64,000 nucleotides of DNA from Zoogloea sp041908905 (GCF_041908905.1 NZ_JAYREK010000017.1:11320-75319), one strand, 5' to 3'. Shown: positions 45,667 through 54,474, counted from the first letter of the stretch. Program-made: numbers and translations. Notes: generated by a model from the letters alone, not told the origin.

Positions 45667-46946
45667 CACAGGGCCTCCACCAGCATTGCGCCGCCCAGGC
45701 CGCCACCGATGCAGATCGTGGCGATGCCCCGCCTGCCGCCGGTGCGGCGCAGGGCCTGCAGCAGATGCAGCACGATACGCACCCCGCTCGCCCCCACCGG
45801 GTGGCCCAGCGCCACCGCACCGCCGTCGATGTTGAGCCGGGCCGCATCGATCTCGCCCAGCGCGCCGGGCAGGCCCAGGCGCTCGCGGCAGTAGGCGTCG
45901 TCCTGCCAGGCGCGCAGGCAGGCGATCACCTGGGCGGCGAAGGCTTCGTTGAGCTCCCACAGGTCGAGGTCATTGAGCCCGAGGCCGTGGCGCTGCAGGA
46001 TCGGCGTGGCCGCATGCACCGGGCCGAGGCCCATCAGCTCGGGCTCCAGGGCCGCCCACTGGCAGTCGACGATGCGCCCGATCGGGGTGAGGCCGTGCCG
46101 CGCCACCGCCGCTTCGGAGGCCAGCACCAGCCAGGCCGCGCCGTCGGTGATCTGGGAGCTGTTGCCGGGGGTCACGCGGCCGTACTTCTTGTCGAAGAAG
46201 GGCTTGAGCTTGGCGAGGCCGGCCAGGGATGCATCCCGGCGCAGGCCGTCGTCGCTGGCGTAGACGCTGCCGTCCCGGTCGATGAGCGGCACGATCTCGC
46301 CAAGATGCCCGGCGTCCTGGGCCGCCGCCACGCGGCGATGGCTGTCGACGGCAAAGGCGTCCATCTCGTCGCGGGTGATGCCGAAACGCCAGGCCAGGTT
46401 CTCGGCGGTCTGGCCCATCAGCTGGCCGACGATGGGGTCGGTGAGGCCCTTCATGATGCCGATCACCGGCGCCAGGTGGCCGAGGCGGAACTTCCGCAGC
46501 ACAGCGAGGCGCTCGCCCAGGCTGCGGGCCGCCATCCAGCCGGCAAACCCGTGCACCATCGGCTCGGAGAACAGCAGCGGCGCCCGCGACAGGGCATCGA
46601 CCCCGCCGGCCAGCACCAGCTGCGAGCGGCCGCGCTGGAGGTTGGCCATCGCCGAGTCGATGGCCTGCATGCCGGAGGCGCAGTTGCGCATCACCGTCCA
46701 GCCCTGCACGCCGATGCCGCAGCCCATGCGCAGGGCGGCGACGCGGCCGATGTTGACCTCGTCCGGCGACGGCGCGGCGCAGCCGAGGATCACCTCGTCG
46801 AGCTGTTCGGGGGCGAAGCGCTGGCGGACCAGCAGCGCGCTGCCGGCGGCGGTGGCCAGGTCGGCGGCGGCGAAGGGACCGGGGGCGTTGCGCGCCTTGA
46901 GAAAGGGCGTGCGCGCCCCGTCGATGATGTAGACAGGCGGGTTCAT
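45666..46946 (-). CDS. fadI: Acetyl-CoA acetyltransferase (FadI-like thiolase)
   Basis: A 426-residue thiolase of the FadI type. Active-site residues are in VMRNCASGMQAI, GHPVGASGVRI and TICIGGGLGGA. It overlaps the preceding fadE stop by 4 bases (ATGA) and the following fadJ start by one base, so fadE-fadI-fadJ form one tight operon under the TetR gene. Confidence 0.92.
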
Positions 46947-49243
46947 GCGGGCTGCCTTGGGGGGTCGGGCAAGTCGGCCAGCGCCGCGCGCAGGCCGAAG
47001 TCGTAGGGGAAGTCATCCACGCGGATCACTTTGTCGCGCAGTTCGCCACGGCGCTTGATGAGCGCGTGCTCGGCCCGGCTGATCACGCCGGCGGCGAGGG
47101 CCTGGTCGTAAACGCCATCCACACCACCCAACGGCAGGCCCGGCTTGAACTCGCCGGCCTTGATCGCCCGGCGCACCTTGGCCTCGACGGGCTCGGCCTC
47201 GAGGGTGGCCGCGAGGGCCGCCTCCAGCGCGCCGACGGGCTCGTCGAGGTCGGTGGGCAGATACACGTCGGAGGTCAGCCGGTCGCGGGTGGGCGAAGGC
47301 TCGATCAGCAGCCGCGCCACCTGCTGGCCCAGCGCGTCGGAGGGCGGCGCCCAGGGCTTGCCGAGGGGAAACACCACGCAGCGGCGCAGCAGTGCGGCGG
47401 CGAGGCGATTGGGGAAGTTGGCGATCACCCCCTCGAAGGCCAGCTGGGCCTTGTGGAGGCAGTCCTGCAGCGCCCAGTGGAGCAGCGGCAGGTCGGCCGC
47501 CGGGCGACCCTCGTCCTCGAAGCGCTTGAGGGCGGCGGAGGCCAGGTACATCAGCGCGAGCACGTCGCCCAGGCGGGCCGACAGCTTCTCGCGGCGCTTC
47601 AGCGAGCCGCCGAGGGTGGCCATCGCCACGTCGGCGGTGAAGGCGAAGGCCGCCGACAGGCGGGTCAGCTGGCGGTAGTAATCGCGAGCCTCCGGCGCCA
47701 CCTCCGCGGGCACGGCGGCAAAGCGCGCCCCGGTGAGTCCCAGCGCCAGCGCCCGCAGCGCATTGCCGGCGGTGAAGCCCACGTGCCCCCACAGGGCCGC
47801 GTCGAAGGCCGCGAGGTCGCCGTCCCGCGCGGCCTGCATTTCCTTGAGCACGTAGGGGTGGCAGCGCACCGCGCCCTGGCCGAAGAGGATCAGGCTGCGG
47901 GTGAGGATGTTGGCGCCCTCCACGGTGATCGCCACCGGGATCTGCTGGTAGGCCCGGCCGAGGAAGTTCTGCGGCCCCAGGCAGATGCCCTTGCCGCCGA
48001 TCACATCCATGCCGTCGTTCACCGTCTGGCGGGCGCGCTCGGTGACGTGGTATTTGACGATCGCCGACACCACCGAGGGTTTCTCACCCAGGTCGATGGC
48101 GCCGGCGGTCATCACCCGCGCCGCGTCCGACAGCCAGGTGTTGCCGCCGATGCGCGCCAGCGCCTCCTCGACGCCCTCGAAGCGGCCCACCGCGGTCTTG
48201 AACTGGTAGCGCACCCGTGCATAGGCACCCACCGCGCGGGCGGTCATCTTCTGCATGCCGGTGTTGGAGCCCGGCAGCGAGATCGAGCGGCCCGCCGCGA
48301 GGCACTCCATCAGCATCCGCCAGCCCTGGCCGGCCATCGCCGGGCCGCCGATGATGAACTCGAGGGGCATGAACACGTCGCTGCCGCGGATCGGCCCGTT
48401 CATCCACACCGCGTTGAGCGGAAAATGCCGCCGGCCGATCTCCACGCCCGGATGGTCGCGGGGCACCAGCGCGCAGGTGATGCCCACGTCCTCCGCGCCG
48501 CCGAGCAGGCGCTCGGGGTCGAACAGCCGGAAGGCCAGCCCGAACACCGTGCACACCGGCGCCAGCGTGATGTAGCGCTTGTCGAAGCTGACCCGCATAC
48601 CCAGCACCTCACGGCCCTGGTGCATGCCCCTGCACACCACGCCGGCATCGGGAATCGAGGCCGCGTCCGAGCCCGCCCACGGGCTGGTCAGCGCGAAAGC
48701 CGGGATCTCGTCGCCGCGGGCGAGGCGCGGCAGGTAGTGGCGCTTCTGCTCCGGGGTGCCGTAGTGCAGCAGCAGCTCGGCCGGGCCGAGGGAGTTGGGC
48801 ACCATCACCGTCACCGCCGGCGCCGACGAGCGGGTGGACAGCTTGGTGATCACCGCCGAGTGGGCCAGCGCCGAGAAGCCCTTGCCGCCATACTCGCGGG
48901 GGATGATCATCCCCAGGAAGCCCTGCTCGCGGATGTAGCGCCACACGTGCTCGGGCATGTCCTGGCGCTGGGTGCAGTCCCAGTCGCGGGTGAGGCGGCA
49001 CAGCTCGGTGGTCTCCACGTCGAGGAAACGCTGCTCCTCGGCGCTGAGCGTGGGCGTCGGAAAGGCCAGCAGCCGTCGCCAGTCGGGCCGCCCGCCGAAC
49101 AGCTCGCCCTCCCACCACACGGTGCCGGCCTCCAGCGCGTCCTTCTCGGTCTGGGACATCGACGGCTGCGCCCGGCGGAAGGCCCGGAAGATCGGCGCCG
49201 TCACCAGGCGGCTGCGCAGCGCTCGCAAGAATCCAGAAGCCAT
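46943..49243 (-). CDS. fadE: Acyl-CoA dehydrogenase FadE
   Basis: A 766-residue FAD enzyme for the first step of beta-oxidation, of the large FadE type (E. coli FadE is 814). Family features: EHVWRYIREQGFLGMIIPREYGGKGFSALAHS, AFALTSPWAGSDAAS, ISLPGSNTGMQKM, DGMDVIGGKGICLGPQNFLGRAYQQIPV and TVEGANILTRSLI, followed by the FadE C-terminal domain. ATG at 49243 has GAGGAG 7 bases upstream. It lies 37 bases downstream of the TetR gene and leads fadE-fadI-fadJ. Confidence 0.94.
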   Translation of the reverse strand: MASGFLRALRSRLVTAPIFRAFRRAQPSMSQTEKDALEAGTVWWEGELFGGRPDWRRLLAFPTPTLSAEEQRFLDVETTELCRLTRDWDCTQRQDMPEHVWRYIREQGFLGMIIPREYGGKGFSALAHSAVITKLSTRSSAPAVTVMVPNSLGPAELLLHYGTPEQKRHYLPRLARGDEIPAFALTSPWAGSDAASIPDAGVVCRGMHQGREVLGMRVSFDKRYITLAPVCTVFGLAFRLFDPERLLGGAEDVGITCALVPRDHPGVEIGRRHFPLNAVWMNGPIRGSDVFMPLEFIIGGPAMAGQGWRMLMECLAAGRSISLPGSNTGMQKMTARAVGAYARVRYQFKTAVGRFEGVEEALARIGGNTWLSDAARVMTAGAIDLGEKPSVVSAIVKYHVTERARQTVNDGMDVIGGKGICLGPQNFLGRAYQQIPVAITVEGANILTRSLILFGQGAVRCHPYVLKEMQAARDGDLAAFDAALWGHVGFTAGNALRALALGLTGARFAAVPAEVAPEARDYYRQLTRLSAAFAFTADVAMATLGGSLKRREKLSARLGDVLALMYLASAALKRFEDEGRPAADLPLLHWALQDCLHKAQLAFEGVIANFPNRLAAALLRRCVVFPLGKPWAPPSDALGQQVARLLIEPSPTRDRLTSDVYLPTDLDEPVGALEAALAATLEAEPVEAKVRRAIKAGEFKPGLPLGGVDGVYDQALAAGVISRAEHALIKRRGELRDKVIRVDDFPYDFGLRAALADLPDPPRQPA

Positions 49244-49280
49244 CGGCAATCTCCTCTCAAGCAGGCCCGGGTGCTACGGC

Positions 49281-49952
49281 TCAGGCCGCCGGGCGGTCCG
49301 GATAGGCCAGCGGCGCCCGCAGGCCGCCGAGCAAGAAGCTCATCAGCCGCGGCGCCAGCCGGGCCGGGTCTTCGTCGTCGAACTTACCGGCCAGAAGTTG
49401 CAGCGCATCGGTGCCGGCGATCGCATACGACATCGCGCCCATCATGAAGTGGAAGCGCCACAGGATCTCGGTGCGCTCCACCTCCGGCAGCGCCCGGTAC
49501 AGCGCGGCCAGGAAGCGGTCGACGCACTCGGCGTACTCCTCGGCCAGAAACTGGCGCACGAAGTCGTTGGGGTCGGTGTAGGTGCGCCCCAGGAGGCGCA
49601 TGAAGGTGTGGCCGCCGCCCTCCACGTCGGCCGCCATCCGCAGCGCGGTGCCGAAGAAGGCCTCGACGATGCGGCTCGGCTTGAGGGGCGCCCCGCCCGC
49701 CTCGGCCTCGAGGGCGTCCAGCTCGGCGACGCGGCGCCGGTTGAGATCGGTCAGGCGGCGCCGGAAGACTCCCTGGAACAAGCCCTCCTTGGAGCCGAAG
49801 TGGTAGTTGATCGCCGCCAGATTGACCCCGGCCTGGCCGGTGATCATGCGCATCGACGTGCCGTCGAAGCCATGCTCCATGAACAGCGCCTCCGCTGCAT
49901 CGAGGATGCGGCTGGCGGTATCCGGTGAATTCTTCGAAGCCTCGTCGCCCAT
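49281..49952 (-). CDS. TetR-family regulator of the fad operon
   Basis: A 223-residue repressor-type protein. The N-terminal HTH is standard TetR (ASRILDAAEALFMEHGFDGTSMRMI, then AGVNLAAINYHFGSKEGLFQGVF); the C-terminal ligand domain is of the PsrA/FadR-like kind (DUF1956-like), expected to bind acyl-CoA. The ATG at 49952 is preferred; the frame extends to 49994. It is the first gene of the fadE operon and has a dyad operator upstream, suggesting autoregulation with the operon and release by long-chain acyl-CoA (inference). Confidence 0.88.
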   Translation of the reverse strand: MGDEASKNSPDTASRILDAAEALFMEHGFDGTSMRMITGQAGVNLAAINYHFGSKEGLFQGVFRRRLTDLNRRRVAELDALEAEAGGAPLKPSRIVEAFFGTALRMAADVEGGGHTFMRLLGRTYTDPNDFVRQFLAEEYAECVDRFLAALYRALPEVERTEILWRFHFMMGAMSYAIAGTDALQLLAGKFDDEDPARLAPRLMSFLLGGLRAPLAYPDRPAA

Positions 49953-50001
49953 GGCCACCCCCTTGAGTCCGCCGCAAGAGCGGGAGAGATACAAATAAAA
50001 C

Positions 50002-50022
50002 GAACGTTTGAATCATACGTTC
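50002..50022 (-). promoter_or_regulatory. Candidate TetR operator
   Basis: Perfect arms GAACGT and ACGTTC separated by nine bases, inside an AT-rich stretch 50 bases upstream of the TetR start. Size and symmetry suit a TetR-family dimer and resemble PsrA-type sites. No second copy was found by eye before fadL or the FadN-type gene. Confidence 0.5.
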
Positions 50023-50389
50023 ATGTTGATCCGTGTCAACAGCGGACACTGAGCCATCGCCCCCGCGCCGCCGCCAAAACCATCCCATCGGCGTAAAGCA
50101 GAGCAAAGCAAGCACTTTTGATAAATATTTCTGAGGCGCCTCAACGATCTTTTAATAAAACCTGAGAGATCACCTCGGGGAGCACGTATGCTAAGTGCGA
50201 CACAACGCCCCCGAACACCGAAACCCGATGCTAGGGCAGGCCCAGCACCAGCGCGTCAAACTGGCCGCGGGAGAGCGTCAGGCGCCCGTCGGCACAGGGC
50301 GTTGGCCGCACGAAGCGCTCAAGGGGGAACCACAGACCATCCCCCAGTGGCGCAGATCGTCCGCTTCTGACTTTCGATATCCGCAAACG
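50023..50389. other. Left junction of the low-GC defence island
   Basis: This gap holds AT-rich DNA, a perfect 12-base palindrome TGAGGCGCCTCA at 50132-50143 and an IS66 tnpB remnant. Base composition falls from fad-like GC-rich DNA to the lower GC of the CBASS operon just to its right. Confidence 0.5.
50231..50373 (-). pseudogene. IS66 TnpB C-terminal remnant
   Basis: Read on the minus strand, the frame gives DGLWFPLERFVRPTP followed by GRLTLSRGQFDALVLGLP and a stop. This matches the C-terminal part of the IS66 accessory protein TnpB, whose betaproteobacterial versions typically contain ALVLGLPW. The rest of the gene, TnpA and the transposase are missing, and the fragment stops where the family usually continues. 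It marks past IS activity at the island edge. Confidence 0.55.
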
Positions 50390-50947
50390 TCAGCCACGCT
50401 GCTGCTGGGCCATGCAGCGAATCAAGCGGAACAACTCAGCTTGATAAAGAGCATCGTGCAATGCTTGGTGGTCACTCTTTGATTCAGCATGAAGTCGAGC
50501 TGCCATCTGGCTGGACCTCGTGTCACCCCAGCTTGAGCCGGTAGCCCCCATGTAGAGCGCCTTAACGTCTAGTGCAGTAAAGCCGAAAGGGTTGTTCTGA
50601 AGGTATCGGTGGAAGTAATAGTTGACGAATGACCAGTCAAACGGTGCGTTAAGGCCAACGAACACCGGGGTTCCGTCATTGCCCGACGTCTCGACCACCC
50701 ACTTCTGAAACTGCTCCATCGCAATCCCGGGAGGCAAGCCGTCAACGAAGAGCCTCTCGAGAGAGAGCCCTGTGACTGCAAGGGCCTTTGGGTCTGCGTT
50801 AAGCGAGATAGGCTTAAGCTCGCACGAAAACACCTGGTCAGGATTGTCCACGTTGCAGGCCCCGATTGTGAGCATGCTGTACTCACCAGGGATGGGGCCT
50901 GACGTTTCGACATCTACCGACAGGAAAATCTCTCGTTTCTGGGTCAT
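50390..50947 (-). CDS. DEDDh 3'-5' exonuclease, CBASS accessory (Cap18-like)
   Basis: A 185-residue exonuclease-fold protein. The acidic residues are visible: Asp12 and Glu14 (FLSVDVETSG), Asp104 (NAPFDWSF), and His160 with Asp165 (SDHQALHDAL). They define the DEDDh class, as in DnaQ and RNase T. The ATG overlaps the effector stop by 4 bases, making it the last gene of the operon. Exonucleases of this kind are known as accessory genes in some CBASS loci (I recall the name Cap18). It might trim or destroy nucleic acid or signal nucleotides. Confidence 0.82.
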   Translation of the reverse strand: MTQKREIFLSVDVETSGPIPGEYSMLTIGACNVDNPDQVFSCELKPISLNADPKALAVTGLSLERLFVDGLPPGIAMEQFQKWVVETSGNDGTPVFVGLNAPFDWSFVNYYFHRYLQNNPFGFTALDVKALYMGATGSSWGDTRSSQMAARLHAESKSDHQALHDALYQAELFRLIRCMAQQQRG

Positions 50948-52110
50948 GGGATGAGGGGATCCACCGGAATGAGCGGAGGGCGATTCTTGATGGCATCCCA
51001 ATGCTTGCGGAACGCCGCTTTTCTGTCGTCTGTGCTACCAGTGTTCTGCCAGTGGTGACTCGACAATGAGTAGATATCGAACGGATGCTCCGTCCCTGCC
51101 TTGGCGGTCAACATTGTCGGAAGCCCGCGGCCAAGGGCATAGCCTAACTCGATGAAGCAGTTCGGCCTCGCACCTGTGATGTCCGCAAGAACCACGCTAC
51201 TGCGATGTAGTTTCTTGAATATCTCATCGTCAATGCGAGCGTGTTCGTAGGGCTGGTTGCCGTCAACGACGATAAGTTTGTAGCCCAACTCGCCTTCCAT
51301 CACAGGCTGGACAACGGTGTCGAAGAAGGCTTGGACGTCGTTGTAGTCCGGATGCGTTGAATTCAATAGCCTGACGACGAACGCCTTGGGAGGCACTAAA
51401 TCTTCAAGAAGGTCAAGAACGTCACGCACGCTATCTCTCTCTGACTTACCCGGATATATCTCGATGCGGTTTAGCCAGCTCTGCGGTGTGTTCCGTCCCT
51501 CGGTCTGAAACAATCGTCGTGCGTTGCTCCCTGATATACCGAAGTCGAAGAGGTGCGATGCCCCAGTGGTTGTTGGCCCAAGGCAGAAATTCAGCGGAAT
51601 CACAGGCTTGCCGGCGGCATGATAGAGGTTGGCGAGGAACAGGACACCTTCACCGCCGCCGATGGCGACAAGGATGTCACCATGTTGGGCCTGCACCTCC
51701 ATCCGCTTGCTGGCCATGTTCCAGTGCGCAGCACTTACGATCTCTACTTGCGGCGAGGCCCGCATGGCGTTCCATACTGAGCGGTACTCTGCTGGTATCT
51801 GAGCCTCGTTCTTATGGTGCTTAACCGCAATCACTAGCGGGCCCGGCGCGTCAGGTGGCCTGCGAGACAGGTTGCTATGGACGGCATCCCATACCAGCCA
51901 GTCAAAGCAAATAGGGTTGCCGTCGCATCGTGTCTTTTCTGCGTCGACCGGGATTACGAAATTAGCTCCCTTTGAGAGCAATTCCAAAATCAAGGCCTTC
52001 ACGAAGTCCCGAGCCCGAGTTACCTCGGCCCCCGTCGCAAGACTAATATCATCGACAACACTGCCGGTGATATGGATGCGGCGGCCAAACAACGCAGAGC
52101 GTCGCATCAC
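50944..52110 (-). CDS. CBASS effector: SLOG domain plus deoxyribosyltransferase/TIR-like domain
   Basis: A 388-residue protein with two recognisable parts. The N-terminal half (about 5-215) looks like a SLOG/LOG-type Rossmann nucleotide-binding domain (RRIHITGSV, GDILVAIGGGEGVLFLANLYHAAGKPVIPL), perhaps of the STALD group. The C-terminal part (about 235-388) resembles nucleoside deoxyribosyltransferases and their TIR relatives: FFDTVVQPV, SSVVLADITGARPNCFIELGYALG, with candidate catalytic Glu at about 321. By position it is the effector. I infer that the SLOG domain senses the cyclic oligonucleotide and the other domain cleaves NAD+ or a nucleotide. No transmembrane helices and no NucC motif are seen. 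Confidence 0.72.
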   Translation of the reverse strand: MMRRSALFGRRIHITGSVVDDISLATGAEVTRARDFVKALILELLSKGANFVIPVDAEKTRCDGNPICFDWLVWDAVHSNLSRRPPDAPGPLVIAVKHHKNEAQIPAEYRSVWNAMRASPQVEIVSAAHWNMASKRMEVQAQHGDILVAIGGGEGVLFLANLYHAAGKPVIPLNFCLGPTTTGASHLFDFGISGSNARRLFQTEGRNTPQSWLNRIEIYPGKSERDSVRDVLDLLEDLVPPKAFVVRLLNSTHPDYNDVQAFFDTVVQPVMEGELGYKLIVVDGNQPYEHARIDDEIFKKLHRSSVVLADITGARPNCFIELGYALGRGLPTMLTAKAGTEHPFDIYSLSSHHWQNTGSTDDRKAAFRKHWDAIKNRPPLIPVDPLIP

Positions 52111-53003
52111 CTGTCCTCCATGACGGGCGACGGCCTGAGCGCGTTTGCAACCTCAAGAAGATCCTTGTGCATCAGCGCGCGATCCGGATAGGCTTGGGCA
52201 AGCGCGGCCGGATACAGACGAGTGCGGATGTCAGAGAAGGTCCAGCCAGGCTGTTTATTGTGAGGGCCTGTGGCAAAAACCAACTCTTGAATCTCGTTAT
52301 CGTTTAAGCCGACGCCTTCCAAATCCATCTTAAACAAGGCTTCGCGCTCGCTGTCATCGGGGCGAGTGAACTCGTCGACAATGGCAGCGCGGCGCCGTAA
52401 CGCGGGATCGAGCACGGACAAGCGGTTGGTGCAAAGAAAGACCACGATACGACCGCCAAAGCGGCGGAGGTCATCGACGCCCTGGATCAGCGTATTCACG
52501 GCCACTTTGTCCTCATGATGGCTATGTTCCTGGGTGCGCGATGCAGCCAGCGAATCCCCCTCGTCGATGATCAGGAAGGCACGGCGTCCCCTGCCAGCTG
52601 CCTGCACGACTTCGTGAAAGGCTTGGGTGAGCAGGGTACCCATCTCTCCAACTTTACCGCTACCGCGAACTCGATTACTCAGCTTGAACAGTAGGGCGTC
52701 CTCGGTGCGCGACTCCTTGGCCAGCCGGTTGGCGATGCACTCTGCCATGGCGGTTTTTCCGGTGCCCACGTCACCATGGAAGATCACAAGCGGGTACTGC
52801 TCGGCGACTAGGTCGCACAGCAGCAACTTTTTCTTGTGTTGGGCCTTGCTCCAGTTCTCCAACTCCCCGAGGTTAAGAAGTAGCCGCAACTGGTCGTGTA
52901 TCTTCCGATACCGCGCGTTGAAGCCGAGCAGTGTTTTCTCGCGCGCGGCAAGCGGTGCATCAGGGAGGGGAGTTTTGGCGTCGAAGATGTTGGGCTGAGT
53001 CAT
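52107..53003 (-). CDS. cap6: TRIP13/Pch2-like AAA+ ATPase (Cap6)
   Basis: A 298-residue AAA+ protein. Walker A is GDVGTGKTA (about 77-85), the pore-loop segment GSGKVGEMG (113-121), Walker B FLIIDEGDS (143-151), sensor-1 CTNR (191-194) and the Arg finger region ALRRRAA (201-207). Size, the GKVGE pore loop and adjacency to a HORMA gene identify it as the bacterial TRIP13 relative that unfolds HORMA to shut off CD-NTase signalling. It overlaps the HORMA stop and the effector start by 3-4 bases each. Confidence 0.88.
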   Translation of the reverse strand: MTQPNIFDAKTPLPDAPLAAREKTLLGFNARYRKIHDQLRLLLNLGELENWSKAQHKKKLLLCDLVAEQYPLVIFHGDVGTGKTAMAECIANRLAKESRTEDALLFKLSNRVRGSGKVGEMGTLLTQAFHEVVQAAGRGRRAFLIIDEGDSLAASRTQEHSHHEDKVAVNTLIQGVDDLRRFGGRIVVFLCTNRLSVLDPALRRRAAIVDEFTRPDDSEREALFKMDLEGVGLNDNEIQELVFATGPHNKQPGWTFSDIRTRLYPAALAQAYPDRALMHKDLLEVANALRPSPVMEDR

Positions 53004-53494
53004 AGACTGAAGTCCTTACGCTGCATGCCATAGCCGTTGCTGACGTAGTCACGATTAGCACTGGCGGTAAGAGTCGAGTGGCTGAGGTCGACTTTAGAGG
53101 GGACCCAGTTGACCTTGAGCCTCGGAGATATCTTTCCTCTCGCCGCGTCGTCGTAAGCTTGGGTGTACGACAGAACGATTCGCAACTCAGAGCTCGGTAG
53201 TTGTGGCCACATCACGCCGCCGGGGCGACTCATCATCATCTCGCCGGAGGCCGTGCTTACCTCGAAGCGGATTGCCTTCCGCTCAACACCAAAACTTAGC
53301 AGGGTCAGGTCAACAGTCTTCAGATAGCCGTATTTGGCCAGGACCTCGATGTCGTGCCCCCAATCGCGAGCCTTTGCTTCGGTGATTGCCTTCGTGCTGG
53401 ACGCAATCATGACAAGATCGGCCGTCACCCGGCGCATGACGATTTCGATGTCCGCGACCGAGTAGGTTTCAGTTGAGGCATACGTATAACTCAT
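53000..53494 (-). CDS. cap7: Bacterial HORMA-domain protein (Cap7)
   Basis: A 164-residue protein whose start (SYTYASTETYSVADIEIVMRRVTADLVMIA) and following GHDIEVLAKYGYL match the bacterial HORMA1 pattern of type III CBASS. It has a short C-terminal safety-belt-like stretch (RDYVSNGYGMQRKDFSL). In studied systems HORMA binds a peptide closure motif, then docks on and activates the CD-NTase. Identification rests on N-terminal similarity plus gene order, as HORMA proteins diverge strongly. It overlaps cdn and cap6 by 4 bases. Confidence 0.8.
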   Translation of the reverse strand: MSYTYASTETYSVADIEIVMRRVTADLVMIASSTKAITEAKARDWGHDIEVLAKYGYLKTVDLTLLSFGVERKAIRFEVSTASGEMMMSRPGGVMWPQLPSSELRIVLSYTQAYDDAARGKISPRLKVNWVPSKVDLSHSTLTASANRDYVSNGYGMQRKDFSL

Positions 53495-54441
53495 GCCGCC
53501 TCCTCAACCTTGAAGCGTGGCCCGAAGAGTTCCTTCCAGAGTTCGATGTCGTCCTCCACGGATGCAAAGTTCGCGGTCTCCCAGGCCTTCAAAGCGCAGG
53601 CTACGATCTCTTTACGTTCAGCCTCCGTGATACGGCTGGCAACGTTGTTGCTGTTGCAGACAGGGTCGAGAATCACAACTGGATCGGTGAAGCTTGGGAA
53701 CACCCTACCGTTCTCGGGGAAGGTGATAACCTCTTTGAGCTCCGACTGTGCGATGTAGAGCAGGAAGTCTCTGAAGCTTTCTTCGATCGAGCTCTTCTTG
53801 CCATTTTTTTCCAATACATGCGCCAAGATCAGTTCGATAGCGAAGGATTTAAGCGGTTTCAACTCGATCCGGTTGCGCCATTTCTTTGCGAGACGCACGA
53901 GTGTCCTGAAATCTGGATCTATGACTTTACGATCACTCACGAACTTGATCTGGCAAGGTGCACAGGTCTGCACCTTGGCTCCATCATGGATGTCGAACTG
54001 CCAGCCATACCCAGCACGGGACGGATCTTCAATGACCGGAACGATATCCACGCTCAAGCCAGTACCGGCAAAAGTAACGGTCGCAGCCTTTCGCTGGATC
54101 TCGAAGTCTTCCACCGATTTGTTGGGGTACAACTTGATCAGTGCGTCGTAGATGAGCTGGGTCAGGCTGGCCAAGCTCTCTTGGTCTACGTTGCGACCAG
54201 AAATGTAGAAGACGACATCGACGTCGACGGGATCCTCGTTTGTCTTGCGCAAGATTGTGTACTTGGCGAATGAACCCGCCTTCACGACCTTAGTGATCTT
54301 GATGTCGCTCTGCTCGTGCACTCGCTTGGTGAGCGCGCTAACTAGCCGATCAACTTGCAGGTGATATTCCTTGCGCTTGTCCGCAGGCAACCGCAGCACA
54401 TTGCTGTCGTAGTAGCGGATTTCAGTATTACTAAGTGACAA
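53491..54441 (-). CDS. cdnC: CdnC-like CD-NTase (cyclic oligonucleotide synthase)
   Basis: A 316-residue CD-NTase with AGSFAKYT (Gly56-Ser57), metal ligands Asp73 and Asp75 in VDVDVVFYISG, and a third Asp132 in GLSVDIVPV. These and the C-terminal IDPVCNSNNVAS and WKELFGPRF match the E. coli CdnC clade, which makes cyclic tri-adenylate-type signals. It should be active. The start is TTG at 54441: no ATG or GTG lies between it and an upstream stop, and GAGG is about 10 bases away. It heads the CBASS operon. Confidence 0.92.
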   Translation of the reverse strand: MSLSNTEIRYYDSNVLRLPADKRKEYHLQVDRLVSALTKRVHEQSDIKITKVVKAGSFAKYTILRKTNEDPVDVDVVFYISGRNVDQESLASLTQLIYDALIKLYPNKSVEDFEIQRKAATVTFAGTGLSVDIVPVIEDPSRAGYGWQFDIHDGAKVQTCAPCQIKFVSDRKVIDPDFRTLVRLAKKWRNRIELKPLKSFAIELILAHVLEKNGKKSSIEESFRDFLLYIAQSELKEVITFPENGRVFPSFTDPVVILDPVCNSNNVASRITEAERKEIVACALKAWETANFASVEDDIELWKELFGPRFKVEEAA

Positions 54442-54474
54442 GAGATGTGTCCTCGTATGAGTTAATCATCAGAA

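Noticed and set aside
50188..50482. Plus-strand frames of 60-95 codons at the island edge
   Set aside because: They are antisense to the IS66 tnpB remnant and to the exonuclease gene.
50390..54441. Operon read as a restriction-modification or toxin-antitoxin unit
   Set aside because: No methyltransferase, restriction or toxin motifs; CD-NTase, HORMA and TRIP13-like features fit type III CBASS far better.
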